A stretch of DNA of 64,000 nt from Oscillospiraceae bacterium (GCA_022797115.1 JAAWKB010000002.1:1-64000), one strand, 5' to 3'; numbered from the stretch's first letter, positions 8,425-16,677 are shown. The notes: generated from the sequence alone by a model not told the origin. Program-made: numbers and translations.

Positions 8425-8468
8425 GGCATTCTCCTTATCATTTGTTGCGGAACCGGTTCCTGTATGGT

Positions 8469-8500
8469 AGGATACACCTTGACACAGTGAGAATGTCAAG
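8469..8500 (-). promoter_or_regulatory. MerR-type promoter with operator in a 19-bp spacer
   Basis: On the minus strand TTGACA (8494-8499) and TATCCT (8469-8474) are separated by 19 bp, the long spacer diagnostic of MerR-controlled promoters. An inverted repeat CTTGACA-N9-TGTCAAG spans 8478-8500, overlapping the -35 and the spacer. It lies upstream of the MerR gene, so autoregulation is the simplest reading. Confidence 0.75.
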
Positions 8501-8561
8501 CAGATTTTTCAGAAAATTTAGCAGGGGGCCTGCGCCCCTGCTATCAAAAAGGGGTTCTGCC

Positions 8562-9446
8562 ATGCAATCAGCTCTGATCGCCCTGTGCGCCGCGCTGGCG
8601 GCGGCAGTCCTGCTCCTGATTTGGAAAATTGCCCTGATGCGCCGGGCAGCGGAGGAGATCCGCCGCGGCCTTGACGAGCGTCTGGAGATGGACACGAACA
8701 CGCTCCTGTCGGTCTCCAGCCAGGACAAGGCCATGCGCCTGCTGGCCGCCGGGCTCAACCGCCAGCTCCGGCTGCTGCGCCAGCAGCGCCAACGCTACCA
8801 GCAGGGGGACCAGGCCCTGAAGGAGGCGGTTGCCGGGATGTCCCACGACCTGCGCACCCCGCTGACCGCCATCTGCGGCTACCTGGACCTGCTGGAGGGA
8901 GAGGGGCTGGGCGGCGACGCGGCGCGGTATCTGGCGCTGATCCGCAGCAGGACAGACCACCTGCGGGAGCTGACGGAGGAATTTTTCCAGTATGCCGTCT
9001 CCATCTCCGGGAAGGCCCCAGAGATGGATGAGGTGCGCCTGGACCGCGCCCTGGAGGAGAGCCTTGCGGCCTGGTACGCGGTCCTCTCCGCCCGGGGGAT
9101 TGCGCCGGAGGTCTCCCTTCCGGATGCGCCGGTTGTGCGGCGGCTGGACGCTGCCGCCCTGAGCCGCGTGCTGGGCAACATCCTCTCCAACGCAGTCAAA
9201 TACAGCGCAGGGGATTTGGCCGTCTCTCTGGACAGCGCGGGGACGCTCACCTTCTCCAACTCCGCGCCCAGGATGACACAGGTGCTGGCCCAGCAGCTCT
9301 TTGACCGCTATTTCACGCTGGAGACCGGCCGCCACGCCGCAGGGCTGGGCCTGTCCATTGCCCGCCAGCTGACAGAGCAGCTGGGTGGGACGATTTCCGC
9401 CCAGTGCCAGGACGGGCGGCTGACGGTGACGGTGCATTTCCCCTGA
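8562..9446 (+). CDS. Sensor histidine kinase, intramembrane-sensing type
   Basis: A 294-residue kinase with one clear N-terminal membrane helix (about 3-25) and no extracellular domain. The H-box is MSHDLRTPLTAICGYLDLL, the N-box is NILSNAVKYS and the G-box is GLGLSIARQL. Small kinases of this type pair with Bce/Cpr-type ABC exporters, so its partner is probably the regulator at 4055. AAAAGGGG precedes ATG 8562; the longer track ORF would run through the MerR operator. A stem-loop AGCAGGGG / CCCCTGCT (8519-8541) lies just upstream, with no T-tract; its role is unknown. Confidence 0.88.
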   Translation: MQSALIALCAALAAAVLLLIWKIALMRRAAEEIRRGLDERLEMDTNTLLSVSSQDKAMRLLAAGLNRQLRLLRQQRQRYQQGDQALKEAVAGMSHDLRTPLTAICGYLDLLEGEGLGGDAARYLALIRSRTDHLRELTEEFFQYAVSISGKAPEMDEVRLDRALEESLAAWYAVLSARGIAPEVSLPDAPVVRRLDAAALSRVLGNILSNAVKYSAGDLAVSLDSAGTLTFSNSAPRMTQVLAQQLFDRYFTLETGRHAAGLGLSIARQLTEQLGGTISAQCQDGRLTVTVHFP

Positions 9447-9571
9447 AATCCCGAGACCCGCCGCCACGCCTGCCGCGCCCTGGCATGACCGCGCGCCGCA
9501 GCCGCCGGAGGGCCGCACAGCCCGCCCTTTTTGCCTTATGGATTTTTTGTGGATTTTTGCATAAAAAAGCC

Positions 9572-9600
9572 TTGACAAACCGCTCAGAAATAGATATAAT
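9572..9600 (+). promoter_or_regulatory. Consensus sigma-A promoter for rpsU
   Basis: TTGACA (9572-9577), exactly 17 bp, TATAAT (9595-9600). Both hexamers are perfect consensus, fitting a highly expressed ribosomal protein gene. Confidence 0.92.
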
Positions 9601-9677
9601 CATCCCTGTTAAGCCACGAAAATGGCCCGAAAGAGTATCCTGGATAAAGCCGGATATATCGGAGGGAGGGAAAATAG

Positions 9678-9863
9678 ATGTCTGAAGTCCATGTCAAGGA
9701 AAATGAATCTCTGGACAGCGCGCTCAAGCGTTTCAAGCGCAGCTGTGCCAAGGCCGGCGTTCTGGCTGAGGTCCGCCGCAGAGAGCATTACGAGAGCCCC
9801 AGTGTCAAGCGCCGCAAGAAGTCTGAGGCTGCTCGCAAGAACCGCAACAAGCGGTACTATTAA
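9678..9863 (+). CDS. rpsU: 30S ribosomal protein S21
   Basis: A 61-residue basic protein beginning [20 protein letters not shown] and ending in a Lys/Arg-rich tail [15 protein letters not shown], the normal S21 pattern. S21 binds the 30S platform near the anti-Shine-Dalgarno region. GGAGGGAGGG upstream is a strong ribosome site. It has its own consensus promoter and terminator, so it is a single-gene unit. The long track ORF 9622-10920 runs through this gene in another frame and is not real. Confidence 0.97.
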   Translation: MSEVHVKENESLDSALKRFKRSCAKAGVLAEVRRREHYESPSVKRRKKSEAARKNRNKRYY

Positions 9864-9879
9864 GACTGTTCCCATTGGA

Positions 9880-9916
9880 ACGACGTCTGGACGTATGTCC
9901 AGGCGTCGTCTTCTTA
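9880..9916 (+). terminator. Terminator of rpsU
   Basis: A 13-bp stem ACGACGTCTGGAC / GTCCAGGCGTCGT (one G-U) with loop GTAT, followed by CTTCTTA. Confidence 0.85.
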
Positions 9917-9957
9917 TCCCAAGCCCACGTCCAAAGCGGGCGATACCGGAGGTACTT

Positions 9958-10920
9958 ATGCGCGAATTCACCATTGGACGCAACGACGCGGGGCAGCGGC
10001 TGGACCGGTTCCTTTCCAAGGCCATGCCCCTGCTGCCCCCCGCCCTGCTGCAAAAATATATCCGCATCAAGCGCGTCAAATGCAATGGCGCCCGCTGCCA
10101 GCGGGACCAGCGGCTGCGGGAGGGCGACGTGCTCCAGCTGTACATCAACGACGAATTTTTCGAGCAGCCCCGGGAGGACAACCTGTTTTTGACCCTGTTC
10201 CAGCCCAAGCTGGCCATCCTTTACGAGGATGAAAACCTCATCCTTGTGGATAAACGCCCCGGTATGGTGGTCCACGCCGACGAGACGGAGAAGGTCAACA
10301 CCCTGATCAATCACATCCAAGCCTACCTGTACCAGAAGCGGGAGTGGAACCCCAAGTGGGAAAATGCCTTTGCCCCGGCCCTCTGCAACCGGATTGACCG
10401 CAACACCGGCGGGATTGTCATTGCCGCAAAGAACGCCGGGGCGCTGCGGGTGCTGACCGCCAAGATCCGGGAGCGGGAGATCACCAAGAAATACCTGTGC
10501 GTGACCCTGGGCCGGATGACGCCGCCCCAGGGCAAGCTGTCCTGCTTTTTATTAAAAGATGAGGCAAAGAAACTGGTGACAGTCCACCACCGCCCGGTCC
10601 CAGGGGGCAAGTCCGCCGTGACCCTCTACCGCACGCTCCAGAGCCGTGGGGAGCTGAGCCTGGTAGAGGCGGAGCTTCTCACCGGCCGCACCCACCAGAT
10701 CCGCGCCTCCTTTGCCGACGCGGGCCACCCTCTGCTGGGCGACGGCAAATACGGCCGGGGGGAGGCCAACCGCGCCTACGGCGAGACGCGGCAGGCCCTG
10801 TACAGCTATTTCCTCCGCTTTGACTTCCCCACGGACGCAGGAGAGCTGGAATACCTGCGGGGAAAGGAATTCCAGGTCCCGCAGATCCCCTTTGTGGACA
10901 AGTACTTCCCTCAAAAATAA
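9958..10920 (+). CDS. RluA-family rRNA/tRNA pseudouridine synthase
   Basis: A 320-residue enzyme that isomerises uridine in structured RNA. An S4-like RNA-binding domain occupies residues 1-75 (AGQRLDRFLSKAMPLLPP...KRVKCNG). The catalytic motif RIDRNTGGIVIAAKN supplies the active-site Asp. TGRTHQIRASFADAGHPLLGD is the second family motif. The start at 9958 follows GGAGGT. RluA, RluC and RluD groups are not separable by eye, so no symbol is given. Two hairpins follow its stop. Confidence 0.93.
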   Translation: MREFTIGRNDAGQRLDRFLSKAMPLLPPALLQKYIRIKRVKCNGARCQRDQRLREGDVLQLYINDEFFEQPREDNLFLTLFQPKLAILYEDENLILVDKRPGMVVHADETEKVNTLINHIQAYLYQKREWNPKWENAFAPALCNRIDRNTGGIVIAAKNAGALRVLTAKIREREITKKYLCVTLGRMTPPQGKLSCFLLKDEAKKLVTVHHRPVPGGKSAVTLYRTLQSRGELSLVEAELLTGRTHQIRASFADAGHPLLGDGKYGRGEANRAYGETRQALYSYFLRFDFPTDAGELEYLRGKEFQVPQIPFVDKYFPQK

Positions 10921-10966
10921 GAACCTGTATTCATAACCGGTGTGCAACGGTTGTGAATACAGGTTC
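10921..10966. terminator. Long hairpin directly after the pseudouridine synthase stop
   Basis: A 19-bp stem GAACCTGTATTCATAACCG / CGGTTGTGAATACAGGTTC starts on the base after the stop codon. There is no T-tract, so it may stop transcription only together with the next hairpin, or protect the mRNA 3' end. Confidence 0.7.
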
Positions 10967-10972
10967 TCAAAG

Positions 10973-11028
10973 GCTGTACCAATCGCTTCAGCGCAAATTC
11001 ACGCATGTTGGCGATTGGTACAGCTTTT
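10973..11028. terminator. Second hairpin between convergent genes
   Basis: A perfect 14-bp inverted repeat GCTGTACCAATCGC / GCGATTGGTACAGC encloses 24 bp and is followed by TTTT on the plus strand. It lies between the pseudouridine synthase and the convergent fucosidase. Confidence 0.75.
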
Positions 11029-11065
11029 CACGCAAATAACGGTTTTTTCCTAAGAAACCGGATGA

Positions 11066-12373
11066 TTACCGCAGGCGCACCTCCAGCACCGTATCCACCG
11101 GGTCAGGCAGCGCCGGGTCGGGCCCCAGGTCCGCAAACACCAGCTCCGGATAGTCGCTGTGGGTCCAGTCGGTGGATACCTGCACCTCGCTGCCATCCGC
11201 CAGGCGGCGGATGGAGCGGACTTCCTCCTTCTTCACCCCGAACAGGGGCAGCGGCCCCAGCGTATTTTCAAAAACATGGTAGTACAGCCGGTCCCCGCTG
11301 CGGGTAATGCGGCCGTACTCCGGCTTTTCCAGGCCGGACGGCCCGCAGCCGTAGATGCTCGCGCTGTTGCGGTCCATCCACCGGCCAATCCCCTCCAGCA
11401 CCGCCAGGGATTCCTCCGGGATGCGGCCCTGGATGTCCGGCCCTACGTTCAGCAGCAGGTTGCCGCCCTTGCTGACGCACTCTACCAGCTTCTTGATGAG
11501 CATGGGCGCGCTCTTATAAAAGTGGTCTGTGGCGCAGTAGCCCCAGTGGTTGTTCATGGTGATGCAGCTCTCCCAGACCAGGGGGCGGCCCTCCGCGTCC
11601 AGCAGGCCCTTGGGCGGGATGATCCGCTCGGGGCTGACGAAATCCCCGTGGTAGGGGGTGGGCTGGCAGGCCGCCAGGGAGCCGAAGCCCTCGCCGCTGA
11701 CCTCCAGGCGGTTGTCGATGACCACGTCCGGCTGGAGGGAACGGACCATCTCCATCAGCTCTGTGGCGCGCCATGCCTCCCCCCGCAGCTCGCCATAGGA
11801 GAAGTCAAACCACAGGATGTCCAGCTTGCCATAGTTGGTACACACCTCCCGGACCTGCGCGTGGAGGAAATCCAGGTAGCGGTTGAAGTCCCGGCCCTCG
11901 TTGCTGTAGGCCGGATCGCCCCGCATGGGGTGGTTCAGGTCCCCGTAGTGGGGGAAATCCGGATGCCGCCAGTCGATGAGGGAGAAGTACAGCCCCACCT
12001 TCAGCCCGAATTCCCGGGCCGCGTCCACGTACTCCCGCACAAAGTCCCGCCCGGCGGGGCTGTTGGTGGATTTGAAATCCGTATAGGCGCTGTCGAAGAG
12101 GCAGAAGCCGTCGTGGTGCTTGGCCGTGAGGACCACGTACTTCATCCCCGCCGCCTTGGCCGCCTGCATCCATGCGCGGATGTCGCAGTGCTGCGGGTTA
12201 AACTCATCTATATACGGGTCATATGCCTCCTTGGGGATGCGCTCCTCGCTGCGCACCCACTCCCCCCTGGCGGGGATGGCGTAGAGGCCCCAGTGGATGA
12301 ACATACCAAACCGGGCCTGGGTATACCAGGCGGTCCGCCGCTCGTAGTCCTCGCGGGAAAATTGAAATGCCAT
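11066..12373 (-). CDS. Alpha-L-fucosidase, glycoside hydrolase family 29
   Basis: A 435-residue GH29-type enzyme that releases L-fucose from glycans such as mucin or milk oligosaccharides. Family features are WYTQARFGMFIHWGLYAIPARGEW at the N-terminus, KHHDGFCLFDS, and LDILWFDFSYGE holding the probable nucleophile Asp. No signal peptide is visible, so it should act in the cytoplasm on imported oligosaccharides. I start at 12373 (AGGAGGGAC before the ATG); the track ORF start at 12472 lies upstream of the promoter. No transporter gene accompanies it. Confidence 0.92.
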   Translation of the reverse strand: MAFQFSREDYERRTAWYTQARFGMFIHWGLYAIPARGEWVRSEERIPKEAYDPYIDEFNPQHCDIRAWMQAAKAAGMKYVVLTAKHHDGFCLFDSAYTDFKSTNSPAGRDFVREYVDAAREFGLKVGLYFSLIDWRHPDFPHYGDLNHPMRGDPAYSNEGRDFNRYLDFLHAQVREVCTNYGKLDILWFDFSYGELRGEAWRATELMEMVRSLQPDVVIDNRLEVSGEGFGSLAACQPTPYHGDFVSPERIIPPKGLLDAEGRPLVWESCITMNNHWGYCATDHFYKSAPMLIKKLVECVSKGGNLLLNVGPDIQGRIPEESLAVLEGIGRWMDRNSASIYGCGPSGLEKPEYGRITRSGDRLYYHVFENTLGPLPLFGVKKEEVRSIRRLADGSEVQVSTDWTHSDYPELVFADLGPDPALPDPVDTVLEVRLR

Positions 12374-12404
12374 AAAGAAAGTCCCTCCTATCTGTATTGC
12401 GGCC

Positions 12405-12433
12405 ATTATACAGGCTTTCCCGCCTTCTGACAA
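12405..12433 (-). promoter_or_regulatory. Promoter of the fucosidase gene
   Basis: On the minus strand TTGTCA (12428-12433), 17 bp, TATAAT (12405-12410), about 30 bp before the start codon. Confidence 0.85.
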
Positions 12434-12507
12434 GCCCCATTCGCACGCTTGCACATAAATTATAGTCGACACATTTGAGAAGCGATAAAAAGGAGGCGAG
12501 GAAAAAT

Positions 12508-12580
12508 AGTGCAGGACAAGGCGGAGGATGCAGGCGGGCTGACGCCCGCCAAAGACGACAACGCCGTCCTGCGCTGTTTT
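12508..12580 (+). repeat. Nested stem-loop element in the fucosidase-blaR1 gap
   Basis: An outer 14-bp stem (AGTGCAGGAC-AA-GGCG with CGCC-GTCCTGCGCT, AA bulge) encloses an inner perfect hairpin GGCGGGC-TGAC-GCCCGCC and is followed by GTTTT. No gene feeds into it on the plus strand, so it is either a dispersed structured repeat or a small RNA/terminator-like element. It is the main content of the 281-bp gap from 12374 to 12654. Confidence 0.5.
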
Positions 12581-12614
12581 AACCGCCGAACTTTACCGAT
12601 TTTCAGGTGTGTTA

Positions 12615-12650
12615 AAGGCCGGGAGAGCCCTGCGGGAGCCTCCCGGCCTT
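12615..12650 (-). terminator. Terminator of the blaR1-type gene
   Basis: On the minus strand the stem AAGGCCGGGAG / CTCCCGGCCTT (11 bp) begins 5 bp after the stop at 12655 and runs into TTTAAC. Confidence 0.8.
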
Positions 12651-12654
12651 GCCG

Positions 12655-15162
12655 CTAGCCAAGCCTGCGCTCGTCGGCGGCCTCAAAATGGATGGAATCG
12701 CCAGTGACAGGGTTGATGCAGGTTCCCTCTGTGCTGTTCTCCACCGCCCAGGTGTTGAAGCGGGAAACCACGTCCGCCTCTGTCATCGCCAGCAGCCCGT
12801 CCAGGGGCGTCTCCTCCCAGAAGGACCGGATGGCATTCTCCATCCCTGCGATGCACCGGTCCCGCTCGCCCACGGTGACGCGGGACTTGTCAGGGATGTG
12901 ATAGGAGAGGTCGTAGTACAGATCGCACCAGGCCACGGTGATGCCGTTTTCCATCTGCTGCCAGGTGGGCAGGTTCCGGGCGAAGCCCGCGTCCTCCTCC
13001 GGCCCGCCGGTGAAGAGGCTGCGGACCATCATCCCGTTCTCATTGCCGGACCACTGGCAGGTCTGGGCCACAAATTCCCGTTCCGCCTCTGTCAGATCCA
13101 CCGCGCAATCGTCCCAGATCACGTCGCAGGAGATGCGGTCCCAGGCGCCGCTGTGCTCGTTGCACCAGTCCAGCAGGATCTGGTTGAACGCCTCCAGAGA
13201 CGTCTCCCGGTATCCCTCCGTCCGCAGGGCCAGGATGGAGTCGTAGTCCGCCCGGGTGGCATGGGGGAACTCCCGCTCCTCCTGGCTGCGCAGCAGCCGC
13301 TCCGCGTCCACCATCTGCTGCTCCCGGCCCGCCGTCCATCCCGCCTGCTCCTCCGGCGCGGCCTGGCGCAGGCCGGTGAGCTCGCCGTTGGTGTAGACGG
13401 CGTAGAGCTCCACCGCATCAGGGCCGTAGGTCCCGTTCCCGGTGTGCTCCGTGATCCACACCCCCTCCAGCTCATCAAAGATCCCCCGCACCTCCTGGCC
13501 CTGGAAGGCCATGGCCAGGCCGTTGCCGTCGTGGTCCGGGTCGTCAAATGTGTAGGTCAGGCCAAAGGCCGCATAGGGCGACAGCACCCGGTCCCACTCG
13601 GCGCCAACCCGCTCCGAGTTCTCGGCGTAGAGCGCCGCGTCCGAGCCCGTGTAGGAGGATGCCCGGAGGCTCACCGTCAGCCGCTCGCTGCTCAGGCCGC
13701 CCAGGATGCCCGCCATCTTGTCCGCCAGCGCCTCCTGCATGAAGTCCCAGTCCGCCAGCTGCTGGGCCGTGTACCCCTCCAGCACCCCCTGGAGCCCTGT
13801 TTCCGCATCCCGCCAGCTCTGCTCGTATTCCCCGACGGTCAGTATGTCGCGGTCCAAAATTGTCAGGTCGCAGATATACTCCACAATCGAGCCGTCCAAA
13901 TGCGCCGCGCCGGAAAATTGCCGCTGCTGCCACCGCTCCGCTGTCAGGGGCTCGTAGACGTGATAAAAATAGTCGTGGAAGTCGTCGGCCTCCCTGGTGG
14001 CCGATGCATCATCGAAATAGCTCCCTTTGACGTTGGACTGCCCGTACCGGTCCAGCAATTCCATGTCCTGGGGGGTATCCCGCTCCGCCCACATCTTCTC
14101 CTGGTACGCCGCTACCGTCATGTCCTGGTAGCCCTCAAACCACAGGGAGGCCAGCCGGTCCAGCTCCGCCTGGGTGAACGCGCCGTCCGTCACCTGGGGA
14201 CGGGGCCGCTTTCCTGCCGCCGAGGTGGCAAAGGCCACGCTCACGCCGCACACCAGCAGTACCGCCGCCAGCACGGCGGCCAGGGAACGTTTTCTCATTT
14301 TCATAATCGCTTTGATCCTTTCTTCAATAGCATTCCTGCTGAAGGAGCTGGCGAAGGGGCCCAGCCCGCTCCTGTGCTCCTCCATGGCGATCAGCGTCCT
14401 GGCGTAGGCCGGGCGGCTGTCCGCGCCGAACCGGCGCACCACCGCCTCGTCGCAGCACAGCTCCATGTCCCGGTTGGCCAGCGACAGCATCAACCACACC
14501 AGGGGGTTGAACCAGTGGACGCACACCGCCGCCGTCAGGGCCAGCTTTGCCGCCGCGTCAAAATGCCGGATATGGGCCAGCTCGTGCTCCAGCACATAGT
14601 TTAGCCGCTCAGTATCTGTCCAATCTGTTGATTTTGGGAGCAGAATTACAGGATGTATGATCCCGTAGGTCAGCGGTGCGTCTACATAGCCGGACTGCCG
14701 GATGGAAACCCGCCGCCGCAGGCGGCAATGCCCCTGCCACGCCTGGACATAGGGACAGCCCACAGGGAGGGACTCCCGGAATCTCCGGCGGCATCGGATA
14801 TACGCGGCGGCGTAGTAGGCCGCGCACAGGAGTGCTCCCGCCAGCCAGAGGGCGGTCCAGAGGGGGAAGGGGGTCCCTCCCCTCGCTGTGGCCCCTTCCG
14901 CTACGGGGCGCGCGGCCTGGAGCACCGGCGCAGCCGCCGGGAGAGCCGGCACTCGTACCACAGTGCGGACCGGCTCACTCTCCGCCAGCGTATAGACGCT
15001 CCAGGGCGACGGGATGGACACCGGCACCAGCAGACGCAGCACAGCGATCCCCCACAGCGCCCGGAATGCCCCCCTGGGCAGCCGGTCCCGGGCCACCACC
15101 CGCAGGAGCGCCACCGCCAGGATCAGAATCCCGCCGGTCCAGCTCATCTCAAATACGCTCAT
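12655..15162 (-). CDS. BlaR1/MecR1-like M56 metallopeptidase sensor
   Basis: An 835-residue membrane protein. The first 120 residues carry about three membrane helices, LEHELAHIRH near residue 192 is the HExxH zinc site, and RDMELCCDEAVV near 231 gives the third ligand region of M56 peptidases. A further helix lies near 285-310, followed by about 500 exported residues. No SxxK or KTG penicilloyl-sensor motif was found in that tail, so it is probably not a beta-lactam receptor. The expected role is signal-dependent cleavage of the BlaI-type repressor encoded 4 bp upstream. No beta-lactamase gene is adjacent. Confidence 0.85.
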   Translation of the reverse strand: MSVFEMSWTGGILILAVALLRVVARDRLPRGAFRALWGIAVLRLLVPVSIPSPWSVYTLAESEPVRTVVRVPALPAAAPVLQAARPVAEGATARGGTPFPLWTALWLAGALLCAAYYAAAYIRCRRRFRESLPVGCPYVQAWQGHCRLRRRVSIRQSGYVDAPLTYGIIHPVILLPKSTDWTDTERLNYVLEHELAHIRHFDAAAKLALTAAVCVHWFNPLVWLMLSLANRDMELCCDEAVVRRFGADSRPAYARTLIAMEEHRSGLGPFASSFSRNAIEERIKAIMKMRKRSLAAVLAAVLLVCGVSVAFATSAAGKRPRPQVTDGAFTQAELDRLASLWFEGYQDMTVAAYQEKMWAERDTPQDMELLDRYGQSNVKGSYFDDASATREADDFHDYFYHVYEPLTAERWQQRQFSGAAHLDGSIVEYICDLTILDRDILTVGEYEQSWRDAETGLQGVLEGYTAQQLADWDFMQEALADKMAGILGGLSSERLTVSLRASSYTGSDAALYAENSERVGAEWDRVLSPYAAFGLTYTFDDPDHDGNGLAMAFQGQEVRGIFDELEGVWITEHTGNGTYGPDAVELYAVYTNGELTGLRQAAPEEQAGWTAGREQQMVDAERLLRSQEEREFPHATRADYDSILALRTEGYRETSLEAFNQILLDWCNEHSGAWDRISCDVIWDDCAVDLTEAEREFVAQTCQWSGNENGMMVRSLFTGGPEEDAGFARNLPTWQQMENGITVAWCDLYYDLSYHIPDKSRVTVGERDRCIAGMENAIRSFWEETPLDGLLAMTEADVVSRFNTWAVENSTEGTCINPVTGDSIHFEAADERRLG

Positions 15163-15166
15163 GCCC

Positions 15167-15526
15167 TCACTCCCATTCCCTGACGATCTCCTTCAGCCGC
15201 TCAATCTGCTGGGCGGACAGCCGCTTTTTTCCCAGCAGGGAGGCAAACAGTTTGTCCCGGGAGCCGTCAAAGAGCTTATCCACCAGCTCCCCCGTCTCCG
15301 CCGCCTGGACCGCCTCCCTGTCTACCAGGGGGCGGCAGCGGAAGTTTGGTTCCAGCCGCTCTACGGCCCCCTTCTGGATGCACCGTTTGAGAAGGGTATA
15401 CGTGGTGTTCCGGTTCCACCCCACCTCCGCCGCCAACACCTCGGCCACATGCTTGGCCGTGGTCTCCCCCTCCCGCCAGAGGACCCCCATCACCTTCAGC
15501 TCCGAATCCTGCAATTTCCCGTCCAT
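15167..15526 (-). CDS. BlaI/MecI-family transcriptional repressor
   Basis: A 119-residue protein with the family pattern LQDSELKVMGVLWREGETTAKHVAEVL and GWNRNTTYTLLKRCIQKGAVERL, a winged helix that dimerises through its C-terminal helices. It is expected to repress this operon by binding the inverted repeats at 15547-15589 and to be inactivated when the M56 protein cleaves it. It is the promoter-proximal gene of the two-gene operon and uses ATG 15526, with GGTTGGGAAC upstream as a weak ribosome site. Confidence 0.93.
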   Translation of the reverse strand: MDGKLQDSELKVMGVLWREGETTAKHVAEVLAAEVGWNRNTTYTLLKRCIQKGAVERLEPNFRCRPLVDREAVQAAETGELVDKLFDGSRDKLFASLLGKKRLSAQQIERLKEIVREWE

Positions 15527-15546
15527 GTTCCCAACCGCCTTTCATA

Positions 15547-15600
15547 AGACTGGAGTAGTCTACTCACCTGTAGACTACCACAGTAGTCTCTTCCTGTCAA
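15547..15600 (-). promoter_or_regulatory. Promoter with overlapping BlaI-type operators
   Basis: On the minus strand TTGACA (15595-15600), 17 bp and TAGTCT (15572-15577). Two inverted repeats cover and follow the -10: AGACTAC-CACA-GTAGTCT (15572-15589) and GTAGTCTAC-N6-GTAGACTAC (15555-15578). A weaker third, AGACT-N5-AGTCT, is at 15547-15561. The GTAGTCT/AGACTAC half-sites resemble the TACA/TGTA cores of BlaI/MecI operators. Confidence 0.85.
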
Positions 15601-15641
15601 GCATTTTTTTACAAAGAATCCCCCATACGCCGGATTGGGAC

Positions 15642-15670
15642 TTGTTTCTCTTGAACGGCTGTACTATAAT
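15642..15670 (+). promoter_or_regulatory. Promoter of the PAP2 gene
   Basis: TTGTTT (15642-15647), 17 bp, TATAAT (15665-15670). AGGAGG at 15691 precedes the ATG at 15705. Confidence 0.75.
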
Positions 15671-15704
15671 CATTTCTATACTATATGGCAAGGAGGACCC
15701 GGCA

Positions 15705-16619
15705 ATGGATTTGTTGTATTGGTTTGCATCCATCCGCACCCCTGTGATGGACACGGTCATGTCCCTGATCACTCACCTGGGGGAGGAAACCTTCTTCATG
15801 GTGGCGGCGCTGTTTGTGTTTTGGTGCGTGGACAAGCGGCGGGGGTACTATCTCCTGTCGGTGGGCTTTGCGGGGACGCTGGTGAGCCAGTGGCTGAAAA
15901 TCATCTGCCGCGTGCCGCGGCCATGGGTAAAGGACCCCCAATTTACCATCGTTGAGGCTGCCCGGGCGGAGGCGGCGGGCTACAGTTTCCCCAGCGGGCA
16001 CACCCAGAGCGCGGTGGGCTGGCTGGGCGGCGTCGCGCGCTTCACCGGGCGCATCTGGCTGCGGGTGGTGTGCATTGTGCTGCTGGTGCTGGTATCCGTG
16101 TCCCGGATGTACCTGGGCGTACACACCCCGGCGGATGTAGGGGTGTCCTTTGCCATCGCCGCAGTCCTGGTGCTCGTCCTCTACCCGCTGGTAGAGAGCA
16201 CCCTGTGGTTTCCAAACCGGATGTATTACATCATCGGCGGGATGCTGGCCGTCAGTTTGGCCTTTGTGGCCTTCATGGAGCTGTTCCCCTTCCCTGCGGA
16301 CATAGACGGGGCAAATTTTGCCGGGGCGCTGAAGAATTCCTACTCCATGGCCGGCGCGGTAGCCGGGGTGCTGGTGGTGAGCGTATTCGACAACCGGCTG
16401 CTCCAGTTCCCCAACCGGGCCCCCTGGTGGGGCCAGCTCATCAAGCTCGTGGGCGGCCTGGTCCTGGTGGTGCTGGTGAAGGCGCTCCTGAAGGAGCCGC
16501 TGCTGTCCCTGTGCGGCGGGCATATGGCTGCCCATGCCATCCGCTACTTCCTGATGGTCCTCACAGCGGGGGCCGTATGGCCTATGACTTTCCGGTTTTT
16601 TGAGCAGTACGCCCCTTGA
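15705..16619 (+). CDS. PAP2-family membrane phosphatase
   Basis: A 304-residue protein with several membrane helices and the three phosphatase motifs in order: KIICRVPRPW, SFPSGHTQ and SRMYLGVHTPADV. PAP2 enzymes dephosphorylate lipid phosphates such as phosphatidate or undecaprenyl diphosphate. The C-terminal membrane half (VESTLWFPNRMYYII onward) is longer than in minimal PAP2 proteins. The track ORF from 14676 runs antisense through the blaR1 gene; AGGAGG at 15691 and the promoter fix the start at 15705. It is transcribed alone. Confidence 0.88.
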   Translation: MDLLYWFASIRTPVMDTVMSLITHLGEETFFMVAALFVFWCVDKRRGYYLLSVGFAGTLVSQWLKIICRVPRPWVKDPQFTIVEAARAEAAGYSFPSGHTQSAVGWLGGVARFTGRIWLRVVCIVLLVLVSVSRMYLGVHTPADVGVSFAIAAVLVLVLYPLVESTLWFPNRMYYIIGGMLAVSLAFVAFMELFPFPADIDGANFAGALKNSYSMAGAVAGVLVVSVFDNRLLQFPNRAPWWGQLIKLVGGLVLVVLVKALLKEPLLSLCGGHMAAHAIRYFLMVLTAGAVWPMTFRFFEQYAP

Positions 16620-16677
16620 GAGCAGGGGCTGATCCCCCCTCCCGGCGGAAAAAGAACAATCCGCGGCTTGACAAGCG

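Noticed and set aside
9622-10920. A 432-residue ORF covering rpsU and the pseudouridine synthase
   Set aside because: Its first 112 codons are an out-of-frame reading of rpsU and its terminator. The conserved RluA N-terminus starts at 9958 with its own ribosome site.
10921-11028. Two successive inverted repeats as ends of an insertion sequence
   Set aside because: They enclose no transposase and have different sequences; convergent-gene terminators are the simpler explanation.
12649-14604. 651-residue plus-strand ORF
   Set aside because: An antisense shadow of the M56 peptidase gene; the composition is His/Arg/Gly-rich without family motifs.
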